Positions 1 to 8,442 of a stretch of DNA of 64,000 bases are shown piece after piece (position 1 is the stretch's first letter; each line of letters opens with the position of its first letter). The position numbers and the translations under genes are program-made. The DNA is from Paractinoplanes abujensis (GTDB lineage: Bacteria > Actinomycetota > Actinomycetes > Mycobacteriales > Micromonosporaceae). Under the pieces are notes generated by a model. It was not told the origin of the DNA, made no database searches, and saw only the letters and a program-made list of their open reading frames with translations. The DNA is taken from the NCBI RefSeq assembly GCF_014204895.1, contig NZ_JACHMF010000001.1, positions 372,001 to 436,000 on the forward strand, written 5' to 3'.

Positions 1-2
1 TG

Positions 3-3000
3 GCCAACAAACAGTGGCATCACGTGGTGCTGTCGGCGGCCGGCAACGAGCAGACGATGTTCATCGACGGTGAACGGGTCGGCTCACTCTCCGGCGATGT
101 GCAGGACCTCAACCCGGTCTACTCCTATCTTGGCGCCGGCTTCCTGGGCGGCGGCTGGCCCGGAAACGACACCGTCGACTCGTTGAGCAACATGGGCTAC
201 CTCAAACACTTCGCCGGCTCGATGGCCGAGGTGGCCCTCTACGACGGGCCGGTCAGCGAGCAGACTGTCAAGGACCTCTACGCCGCGCGGGCGCCGGTCC
301 GTCAGGTGAGCAAGGTGCTCCGCCCCTCCGGGGGCGTGGCCGCCGACGTCACCTACGACCGGGTCAGCGGCCGGGTGAGCCAGGTGACCGACAGCAACGG
401 CGCAACGTGGCAGCCGCAAGGACCGAAGCTGGGCGGCACGACCAAGCTGCACGAGAGCGCCGTGCTGGCCGGGGTGCCCAGCAACTATTGGCGGCTCAAC
501 GACACGAGCGGAACCATTCCGTTCAACGAGGTGAACGGCACCGCGGCCCGGTACAGCTCGGTCTCGCTGAACACCGCCAGCGGCCCGTTCGAGCCGCACG
601 GCAAAGCCGCGGCCTTCAACGGCACGAGCTCCCAGCTCATCGTGCGAAGGCCAGGCAACATCGGCGTCTGTGCGCCGAACTGCCCGCCGGACCCGATCGA
701 CATGGACACCTACGCCATCTCGATGTGGTTCAAGACTTCGGTGAACGGCTATCCGTTGTTCAGCTACGGCATCGATCCGATCGCGCCGGGTACGGTCGAC
801 TACCAGGTCATCACCCCCCTCTATGTCGACTCCGACGGCCGGCTCCGCGGCCGCTTCCCCGGTGGTACCGACGGCGGGCAGCCGATCCGCAGCGAGGCCC
901 GGGTCAACGACAGCAAGTGGCATCACGTCGCGCTGGTCACCTGGGATGACAACCAGACGCTCTACCTGGACGGCAAGGCTCAGGGAAGCCTCGCCCGGGG
1001 CCCCTGGCGTGAGGGCGTCGCCACGCACATGACGGTGGGGGCGGGGTACCTCGGTGGTGGCTACACGCCCGGGACGCACGACAGTGTCAGACCGACCGGG
1101 CGCTTCTTCCTGGGCCAGATCGCCGAGGTCGCGCTCTACGACAAGCCCCTCGACGGCAAGATGGTCGAGGCCCAGTTCAAGGCTCGCTCAGCCGCCACCT
1201 CCACTGCCGTGCCGTCGGTCGCCTATTCCGTGCAGCACCCGGACACCGACAAGGTCGTGGTGAGCACGGACGTCCACGAACTGCAGGGCGGCCGCAAGCT
1301 CGCCGAGATCGACGCGCTGGGCAACACGACCCGCTACGGCTACAACAGCAAGGGCAACCTGCGCACGGTCACCGACCCCATGGGGAACATGACCATCAAC
1401 GAGCACGACGTCCGCGGCAACGTCGTCTCGACCGCGACCTGTCAGGACCGGTCCGAGAACAAGTGCTCGACGAGCTACTTCACCTACTGGCCGAACTCGA
1501 CCGACGAGAAGTTGTCGCCGCGGGTGATGAACGATCGGCTGCTCACCCGGCGGGGTCCGGGGTCCAAGTCGGCCACGGACAACACCTACCGCACGATCTA
1601 CGAGTACAACGAGAACACGGCCGCCCGGATCGCGGAGATCGACCCGCTGGGCCGCCGGACCACGGTCACCTACAGCTCGTCGCCACCCGGCCTGCCCACG
1701 CGGATCGTCAAGCCCGGCGGCGGTGTCGTCACCATCGCCTACGAGGCCGACGGTGACGTCCGCGAGATGACCGACCCGGCGGGCCTCAAGACCCGCTACA
1801 CGTACGACGTCCTCGGGCGGGCCATCGAGGAGTCCGAGTACGTCGGTGACACGAAACGGTCGACGACCACGTACGTCCACGACGGGCAGGACCGGGTCGT
1901 CGTGGAGACCGGCGCGGAAGTGGTCAATCGAGTCAGCGGTCTGTCCCACACGCCCGTCACCACCAAGGTCTACAACCCCGACGGCCTGGTGTCGTCGGAG
2001 ACCGTGTCCGACGCGTCGGGCGGGGATGCGCCGCGCACCGTGACCTACGAGTACGACCAGTACGGACGCCGGACGACCGAGACCGATGCCCTCGGCAACA
2101 AGGTAAAGCTGGGCTACGACGCGTACGGCCGGGTCAACGAGCAGACGCACGCCGACGACAGCGTCATCCGGACGACCTACGACCCGCTTGGCCACGAGCT
2201 GAAGGTCGAAGTGCCCGGGGAACCCAGGCCGGTCAAGGAGATGAGATACGACGCCGCGGGCCGGCTCGCCTCGATCACCGACGCGCGGGGCTTCCTCACC
2301 GCCTACCGCTACACCGACAACAACCTGCTCACCAAGGTCACCCGGTACAACGGCGCCTCCGAGGAAACCGCGGCCTTCCTCGAGGAGGAGAACGCGTACG
2401 ACCCGGCCGGCAACCTGGTCTCCCAGCTCACCAACAACGGCAAGACCCGGACCACCCGCACCTACGACGCGGCCGCGCGGGGCCTCACCGCCACGCTCGA
2501 CCCGGCCGGTCTGAACCGCACCACCACACAGACCTACTCGGCCGGCGACGACGTGCTGACCACCACGCTGACCCAGGGCGCCACCGTCGTGAGCAGGTCC
2601 GAGGCGTTCTACGACAAGCTCGGCCGGGCCCTGGCCGAGACGACCTACACGTCGGCCGACCCGCTGGCCCCGGTGTTCCGGTGGAAGTTCGACTCGATCT
2701 TCGACCGCACCACCGCCGACTCCGTCGGTAACTCGCGCGGCGAGACAACTGACCAAGTCGGCTGGTCGGCCGACCACGGCGGCTCCGCGGCACTGACCGG
2801 TTCCCCCGCGTACGTCCGATCGAACCAGGCGGTGGTCGACACCGCCCGGGCCTACACGGCCGGCATCTGGGTCAACGTCAGCGACACGTCCACCAGCCGC
2901 GGTCTGCTGTCGATGCCGAGCGCCACCGGCGGAACCGCCATGAGCCTGAGCCACGTGACGGGCGGCGCCTGGCAGCTGACCATGAACGGCCAGACGGCCG

Positions 3001-6000
3001 ATGGCTCGCCGGTCACGCTCACGGTCCGGACCGCCAACGGGACCGCGAAGGCCGGCGAGTGGGTCCATCTGGCCGCCGGTTACGACCCGGCGACGCGGAA
3101 GGCCACGCTCTACGTCGACGGCACGGTGACGGGCACCCCGGATACGGCCGACGCCGGGTTCGTGCCACTGCCTGCCGCCGCGGTCCAGGCCGGGGACGTC
3201 TCGTCCTCGGCGGCACCGCTGGGCAAGGTCGACGACGTGATCGTGCTCCAGCGGGCGCTCACCGAGACCCAGGTGAAGACGGTGAGGGCGGGCACGGACA
3301 AGGCTCTCGCCGCGCGCGTCGTGCGCACGAGCCAGAGTCTCGACCCGGACGGCTCGGTCACCTCGTCGACCGACCCGCGGGGCAGCACCACCTTGGTGGA
3401 GAACGACGCGGCCGGGCGTCCCGTCGTGCTCCGGTCGCCCCAGGTGAACACGGTGACCGGTGAGGGTCAGCCGGTTGCCACGATCGCGGTCTCCATGGTC
3501 GGCTACAACACCTTCGGCGAACTCACCGAGCAGCAGGACCCGCGAGGCAACAAGACCGTCACCCGGTACGACGCGGGTGGGCGCCCGATCGAGACCGAGT
3601 CCCCGGGCTACCGGGCGCCGGGTTCGTCCATGCCGGTCACGGCCAAGACGACCAACACTTTCAACGCGGCGGGGCAGGTCGAGTCGACCACCGACCCGCT
3701 CGGCGCGACCACCCGGTTCAAGTACGACAGGTTCGGCCGTACGACCGAGGTGACCGCGGCCGACGGCGGGGTGAGCAGCTTCAAGTACACCGAGAACGGT
3801 GAGTTGCTCGAGCAGATCGACCCGACCCAGGCCAAGGCCGGTGCCACGTACGACTTCATGGGCCGCACGGTGAAGAGCGCCCAGGCGGTGCGGCAGACCG
3901 GCGAGGCCAACGAGTCGCAGATCCACTACCTCTCCACGCCCTGGCCCGACATGGTGCGTACGGCGGCCGGCGTCGAGACGTGGATGGAGTACAACGCCGC
4001 CGGCGAGCAGACCTCGGTCGAGGACGGCGCCGGCAACATCACCAGAACGGAGTACGACGGCGCCGGGCGGCCGACCAAGGTGACGGCCCCGGACGGCACC
4101 TACGAGACGGCTACGTACGACCTGGCCGGCCGGCTGCTCGAGAGCAAGGCGTTCTCGGCGTCCGGCACGCCGCTGCGGGCGGTCTCCAGCCGGTTCGACG
4201 CCGCCGGCAACCTCGTCGAGGCCACCGACGCCCGCGGCACGACCAAGACCTTCGCCTACGACGCGCTAGGCCAGCTGGTGTCGCAGACCGAACCGATCAG
4301 CGGCTCCGACGAGATCGTGTCGACCTTCGGGTACGACGTCGCCGGGCAGCGCACCCGGTTCACCGACGGACGGGGCAACCGCTTCGTCACCACGTACAAC
4401 AGCTGGGGTCTGCCCGAATCGCAGATCGAGCCGGCCACCGACGCCCACCCCGGCCTGGCCGACCGCACCTTCACCACCATCTACGACAAGGGTGGGCGGC
4501 CGGTCCAGGTGGACTCCCCGGGCGGGGTGCGGGTCACGTCGGAGTACGACGAGATGGGCCGGCTGGTGCGCAGCTCGGGCACCGGCGCCCAGGTCGAGAC
4601 GGCCGACAAGTCCTACGAGTACGACCTGACCGGGCGGCCGACCGTCATGACCGGTCTGGCCGGGACGACCACCGTCGCTTACGACGACAGGGGTCTGCCG
4701 ACGGCGATCGGCGGGGTCTCGGGTACGTCCTCCTACACGTACAACCGTGACGGGGCGCTGGCCTCCCGCACCGATGCGGCCGGGACGACGTCCTACACGT
4801 ACGACAACGCCGGTCGGCCTGACAAGGTGGTGAACACCGGCGCGGGCGTCGACATGAAGTACGCGTACGACACGATGTCGCAAGTCAGCTCGATCCGGTA
4901 CAACACCACCGGCAACATCCGGTCGTTCGGCTACGACGACCTGCACCGGCTGACGTCCGACGAGCTGAAGACGGCCGGCGGCGCGAGCGTCGCGAAGATC
5001 GCGTACGGCTGGGACCTCAACGACAACCTGAAGTCGAAGACGACCACCGGGTTCGCCGGCGCCACGACCAACACCTACGACTACGACCTGGCCGACAGGC
5101 TGATCCTGTGGGACAACGGCACCAAGCCGGTAATCTACGCGTTCGACAAGTCCGGCAACCGGACCCAGGCCGACGGCAAGACATTCGCCTACGACCAGCG
5201 CAACCAGCTGACGTCCTCGTCGGACGGGACGCAATACCACTACTCGCCGCGCGGAACGCTCACGAGCACGGTCGAAGGCGGCCTGGAACAGGTGACGGTC
5301 ACCGACGCTTTCAACCAGGTGCTCTCGCAGAGCACGCCCGACGGCACGACCAAGACATACACCTATGACGCGCTGGGTCGCCTGATCAAACCGGGGCTGA
5401 CCTACACCGGCCTCACCAACACGGTGGCCGGGGACAGCAACGCCACGTACGTCCGCGACGCCGGCGGCGGTCTGGTCGGCGTGGCGTCCGGAGCGACCAA
5501 GCGCTACGCGTGGACGGACTTGCACACCGACGTGGTGGGCGAGTTCGCCGGCGACGGCACCACCCTCGCCGCCTCCGTCGCGTACGACCCCTGGGGCAAG
5601 GTCCTGGCCTCCGGCGGCATGATCGGAAAGCTTGGCTTCCAGTCGCAGTGGACCGACGAGGGCACCGGCAAGGTCAACATGTGGGCCCGCTGGTACGACC
5701 CGGAGACCGGCGCGTTCGACACCCGCGACCCGGCGTCGAACGACCCGACCCCAGGCTCCGGCGCAGCCAACCGGTTCGCGTACGCCGAGGGCGACCCCCT
5801 CGGGAACACGGACACCACCGGTTACGGCGTGGACGGCAAATGCGGCACGTACGACTACGAGTGCGAGCTGAAGAAGTACCAGGCGCAGCTCGACCAGTAC
5901 CACCGTGACCTGGATCAGCACCAGCGCGACGTGCAGTTCACCGGCGAGGAGATCGCCCGGCAGCAGGCCGATTACGAGCGGGGCGAGCGCGAGAGCAAAA

Positions 6001-7538
6001 CGTCTCTCTACGACATCCTGATCCAGGTCGGCGTCGGGATGCTGCTCGACATGATCGGCTACAACGCCGTTGTCGGTTGCCTCGAAGGCAGCGTCATGGA
6101 CTGCATCGACCTGGCCACCAACTTCCTCGGCCCGGTCAAGGCGTTCAAGATGATGAGATCGCTGTACAAGGCGATCGACCGCGCCCTGAACGGCTACCGC
6201 ATGTGGCGGCGCATCGTCGACGGCGCCCGCACTTTGATGAACCGCGCGTCGATGCTCATGAACCAGGCCCGCAAGCATCTGAGCGACCTCATGCAGAAGG
6301 TGCCGAAGAAGCCGAAGCCACCCAAGAAGAAAGCCAAGCCGCCGGCGAAGAAGAAGCCGAAGCACAAGGCGAAGCATCGTCCGAAGGCGAAGGCATCAGA
6401 ACAAACCAAGCCCCCGAAGGCGAAGACGTCGGCGAAGAAGACGGAGAAGCCGGACAAGGAGAGGCCCGACCGTCCGGACCGCCCGGAGGGTTCGGACCGG
6501 CCGTCCGTGTCGGACCAGCCGGCGGACCAGCGCAACTTCGTCAAACCGGACAAGGGCAACGACCCGCAGGCGGCGGGAGAGGCGTGTCACAGCTTCGCTC
6601 CGGACACCCGGGTGCTGATGGCCGACGGGACCATGCGACCGATCTCCGAGGTCAATGTCGGCGACAAGGTCGTGACGACCGATCCGGAGACGGGCGACAA
6701 CAGCGATCAGCAGGTGACACTGCTCCACGCCAACCGTGACCGGGACCTGACCGACGTCACGGTGTCCAGTGCGCCGGCCCCGGCCGACCGTGCTGTGCGG
6801 ACGCAGGGCGAGGGCAAGGGCGGCCGTAGTACCCGCGGCCCGACCGAGTCGACGCTGGAGACCACAGCCAACCACCCGTTCTGGGACGCCACGACCGGCG
6901 ATTGGGTCGATGCCGCGGAGCTGACACCCGGCACGTCCACGCTGGTCGGCCCGAACGGCGAAATCCAGTACGTAACGAAGGTCCACACCTTCACCGGCGC
7001 CGAAGTGATGCGCGACCTCACGGTCGACAACATCCACACGTACTATGTGATAGCCGGCGATGAGCCGATACTTGTCCACAACTGCGGCAACAACCCCGCG
7101 AACCATCTCGGGGTGTCGGGGAAAGCGAGCTTCGCCAGGATCCAAGCGGCTGTCGCGGACATCGAGAACTGGGATGTCGCACAGCTCCTGCCGTATTTCA
7201 CAGATGGGCAACTAAGGGAAGGAAAGAAGAACGCGGGGAAGTGGCGTATGTTCTACGGCATTGCGTTCGAGTCGGCGCTGGCGGCGCATCCGCTGGTGGC
7301 GAATGACCCGAATATCACTCATCTGGGTAATTCGCGGCTTGGAAAGCGGGTGCCTGACTTTGTCATCGCAGTTGGTTCTCAGTCCCTGAATCTCGACATC
7401 ACCGGCCCTGCCGAGTCGACCATGCGACAACATTTGAATGCAGTTGACGACAACGGAAGTCGACTATATGGCGGGCGAAGACAGATCTTGACCTATCGAA
7501 GCCCAAGCAACAGTCTCCTCGCGGAGATTTTCCAGTAG
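3..7538 (+). CDS. RHS/YD-repeat polymorphic toxin with LamG and HINT domains (5' end outside window)
   Basis: The reading frame is open from base 3, so the gene begins upstream; 2511 residues are visible. The order is the end of one LamG domain (about residues 1-90), a second LamG (about 160-395), YD repeats, a third LamG (about 890-1085), many more YD repeats, and the RHS core with the motif WARWYDPETGAFDTRDP near nt 5680-5740. A Lys/Pro-rich linker (nt 6299-6470) leads to a HINT autoprotease that starts at Cys2195 (nt 6585) and ends in VHNC (nt 7074-7085). The last 151 residues (nt 7083-7535) are a separate tip. RHS proteins of this kind are secreted or contact-delivered toxins whose shell encloses the tip and whose HINT domain releases it. 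The tip is less GC-rich than the shell, which fits tip exchange. Delivery route and target are not visible. Confidence 0.93.
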   Translation, partial: ANKQWHHVVLSAAGNEQTMFIDGERVGSLSGDVQDLNPVYSYLGAGFLGGGWPGNDTVDSLSNMGYLKHFAGSMAEVALYDGPVSEQTVKDLYAARAPVRQVSKVLRPSGGVAADVTYDRVSGRVSQVTDSNGATWQPQGPKLGGTTKLHESAVLAGVPSNYWRLNDTSGTIPFNEVNGTAARYSSVSLNTASGPFEPHGKAAAFNGTSSQLIVRRPGNIGVCAPNCPPDPIDMDTYAISMWFKTSVNGYPLFSYGIDPIAPGTVDYQVITPLYVDSDGRLRGRFPGGTDGGQPIRSEARVNDSKWHHVALVTWDDNQTLYLDGKAQGSLARGPWREGVATHMTVGAGYLGGGYTPGTHDSVRPTGRFFLGQIAEVALYDKPLDGKMVEAQFKARSAATSTAVPSVAYSVQHPDTDKVVVSTDVHELQGGRKLAEIDALGNTTRYGYNSKGNLRTVTDPMGNMTINEHDVRGNVVSTATCQDRSENKCSTSYFTYWPNSTDEKLSPRVMNDRLLTRRGPGSKSATDNTYRTIYEYNENTAARIAEIDPLGRRTTVTYSSSPPGLPTRIVKPGGGVVTIAYEADGDVREMTDPAGLKTRYTYDVLGRAIEESEYVGDTKRSTTTYVHDGQDRVVVETGAEVVNRVSGLSHTPVTTKVYNPDGLVSSETVSDASGGDAPRTVTYEYDQYGRRTTETDALGNKVKLGYDAYGRVNEQTHADDSVIRTTYDPLGHELKVEVPGEPRPVKEMRYDAAGRLASITDARGFLTAYRYTDNNLLTKVTRYNGASEETAAFLEEENAYDPAGNLVSQLTNNGKTRTTRTYDAAARGLTATLDPAGLNRTTTQTYSAGDDVLTTTLTQGATVVSRSEAFYDKLGRALAETTYTSADPLAPVFRWKFDSIFDRTTADSVGNSRGETTDQVGWSADHGGSAALTGSPAYVRSNQAVVDTARAYTAGIWVNVSDTSTSRGLLSMPSATGGTAMSLSHVTGGAWQLTMNGQTADGSPVTLTVRTANGTAKAGEWVHLAAGYDPATRKATLYVDGTVTGTPDTADAGFVPLPAAAVQAGDVSSSAAPLGKVDDVIVLQRALTETQVKTVRAGTDKALAARVVRTSQSLDPDGSVTSSTDPRGSTTLVENDAAGRPVVLRSPQVNTVTGEGQPVATIAVSMVGYNTFGELTEQQDPRGNKTVTRYDAGGRPIETESPGYRAPGSSMPVTAKTTNTFNAAGQVESTTDPLGATTRFKYDRFGRTTEVTAADGGVSSFKYTENGELLEQIDPTQAKAGATYDFMGRTVKSAQAVRQTGEANESQIHYLSTPWPDMVRTAAGVETWMEYNAAGEQTSVEDGAGNITRTEYDGAGRPTKVTAPDGTYETATYDLAGRLLESKAFSASGTPLRAVSSRFDAAGNLVEATDARGTTKTFAYDALGQLVSQTEPISGSDEIVSTFGYDVAGQRTRFTDGRGNRFVTTYNSWGLPESQIEPATDAHPGLADRTFTTIYDKGGRPVQVDSPGGVRVTSEYDEMGRLVRSSGTGAQVETADKSYEYDLTGRPTVMTGLAGTTTVAYDDRGLPTAIGGVSGTSSYTYNRDGALASRTDAAGTTSYTYDNAGRPDKVVNTGAGVDMKYAYDTMSQVSSIRYNTTGNIRSFGYDDLHRLTSDELKTAGGASVAKIAYGWDLNDNLKSKTTTGFAGATTNTYDYDLADRLILWDNGTKPVIYAFDKSGNRTQADGKTFAYDQRNQLTSSSDGTQYHYSPRGTLTSTVEGGLEQVTVTDAFNQVLSQSTPDGTTKTYTYDALGRLIKPGLTYTGLTNTVAGDSNATYVRDAGGGLVGVASGATKRYAWTDLHTDVVGEFAGDGTTLAASVAYDPWGKVLASGGMIGKLGFQSQWTDEGTGKVNMWARWYDPETGAFDTRDPASNDPTPGSGAANRFAYAEGDPLGNTDTTGYGVDGKCGTYDYECELKKYQAQLDQYHRDLDQHQRDVQFTGEEIARQQADYERGERESKTSLYDILIQVGVGMLLDMIGYNAVVGCLEGSVMDCIDLATNFLGPVKAFKMMRSLYKAIDRALNGYRMWRRIVDGARTLMNRASMLMNQARKHLSDLMQKVPKKPKPPKKKAKPPAKKKPKHKAKHRPKAKASEQTKPPKAKTSAKKTEKPDKERPDRPDRPEGSDRPSVSDQPADQRNFVKPDKGNDPQAAGEACHSFAPDTRVLMADGTMRPISEVNVGDKVVTTDPETGDNSDQQVTLLHANRDRDLTDVTVSSAPAPADRAVRTQGEGKGGRSTRGPTESTLETTANHPFWDATTGDWVDAAELTPGTSTLVGPNGEIQYVTKVHTFTGAEVMRDLTVDNIHTYYVIAGDEPILVHNCGNNPANHLGVSGKASFARIQAAVADIENWDVAQLLPYFTDGQLREGKKNAGKWRMFYGIAFESALAAHPLVANDPNITHLGNSRLGKRVPDFVIAVGSQSLNLDITGPAESTMRQHLNAVDDNGSRLYGGRRQILTYRSPSNSLLAEIFQ

Positions 7539-7546
7539 AGGTGCTC

Positions 7547-8218
7547 GTGACAACCTTTGAGGGTGACGCTTTCTCGGGAGTGAAGATCACCGGACGCAGA
7601 AGTGTCGTGTCCGGGTACGGGTTCTCGAGGTGCAGCTTCACGTCCTGCGTGTTCGCGCAGACGGATGATCCGGACCATTACTTGGTGGTGGACGGCCTGC
7701 GCCTGACGGACTGCAAGGCCGACCAGTGCGGGGTTCAGGGCGTTCACCTCCAGGACTCCCTGATTCAGGGCCTTTCCTGCCGGCAACCTCAACTACTGCA
7801 TGCGTGCATCTTCGAGCGGGTGGTTCTGCGGGGAAGGATCGGTTCGTTCCGCCTGTTGGGGCCACACCCCAGCCTTCGCAAGAGGGACGCATTCGTCAGT
7901 GCCATGCTTGCCAGGTATCAGGTCGTTGACTGGGCGCTCGACATCTCAGAGGCGGAGTTCGCCGAGGTCGAGTTGACCTTTCTGCCCGGTTCTCTGGTCA
8001 GGACCGACGGAGAAACGCAGATCGTCCTGCGCAGAGAGCGTCTGGCCGGTGCGGGGCAAGTGGAGATGCCGGAGTACGCAAGCGTGTGGATCCGCAGGTT
8101 CGCCCAGTCACCCTTTGATTCCATGGTCGTGGCGGCCCCCAGGCGCTCGAAACACTTCGATGGATACATGCGGGACATCAAATGGCTGATTGACGCCGGC
8201 TGGGCCGACTTCGGCTGA
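7547..8218 (+). CDS. Candidate immunity protein for the RHS toxin tip, beta-helix-like
   Basis: A 223-residue protein begins 8 nt after the toxin stop. GTG at 7547 is preferred over GTG at 7541 because an AGAGG ribosome site (7537-7541) lies 5 nt upstream of it. Residues about 5-115 show short repeats with a Cys, Leu or Phe every five to six residues (for example FSRCSFTSCVF and LRLTDCKADQCGV), resembling a pentapeptide or right-handed beta-helix fold; the C-terminal half has no recognised motif. There is no signal peptide or membrane segment, so it should be cytosolic. Immediate placement downstream of the toxin is the usual place for a cognate immunity gene. The function is inferred from position; no family was recognised with certainty. 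Confidence 0.6.
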   Translation: MTTFEGDAFSGVKITGRRSVVSGYGFSRCSFTSCVFAQTDDPDHYLVVDGLRLTDCKADQCGVQGVHLQDSLIQGLSCRQPQLLHACIFERVVLRGRIGSFRLLGPHPSLRKRDAFVSAMLARYQVVDWALDISEAEFAEVELTFLPGSLVRTDGETQIVLRRERLAGAGQVEMPEYASVWIRRFAQSPFDSMVVAAPRRSKHFDGYMRDIKWLIDAGWADFG

Positions 8219-8395
8219 GGAGGCTGCCCGGCCCCCCACACGCAGCCGGCGGCGACCCAAGCGGGAATGGTGGTAACGCGCCGCGTTCGGCCTTGCCGAA
8301 TGAGTACTCGACGGTGAGGCGGCTGTCCTGATGGCCGGGCATGGCGGAGCGGAGCGTGGTCGTAGAGGTTCGGACTGGCTCCGGCGAGCAGCGTG

Positions 8396-8427
8396 GCGCC
8401 CGACCGGTGTGGTGGCCGGTCGGGCGC
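8396..8427 (-). terminator. Intrinsic terminator hairpin of the S41 peptidase gene
   Basis: A perfect 12-bp stem (GCGCCCGACCGG at 8396-8407 with its complement at 8416-8427) and an 8-nt loop lie 16 nt beyond the stop of the minus-strand peptidase gene. There is no long U run, as is common in high-GC actinobacteria. Confidence 0.7.
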
Positions 8428-8442
8428 GGGTGGGTGCGGTGT

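Noticed and set aside
1188..3926. A 912-codon open frame antisense to the RHS gene
   Set aside because: It mirrors the YD-repeat coding strand, has Arg/Gly/Val-rich shadow composition and no family motifs; long antisense frames are normal at this GC content.
6585..7085. A protein-splicing intein within the RHS protein
   Set aside because: The HINT segment has the Cys start and HN-Cys end, but its place just before a variable tip in an RHS protein fits the cleavage-type HINT of polymorphic toxins better than splicing.
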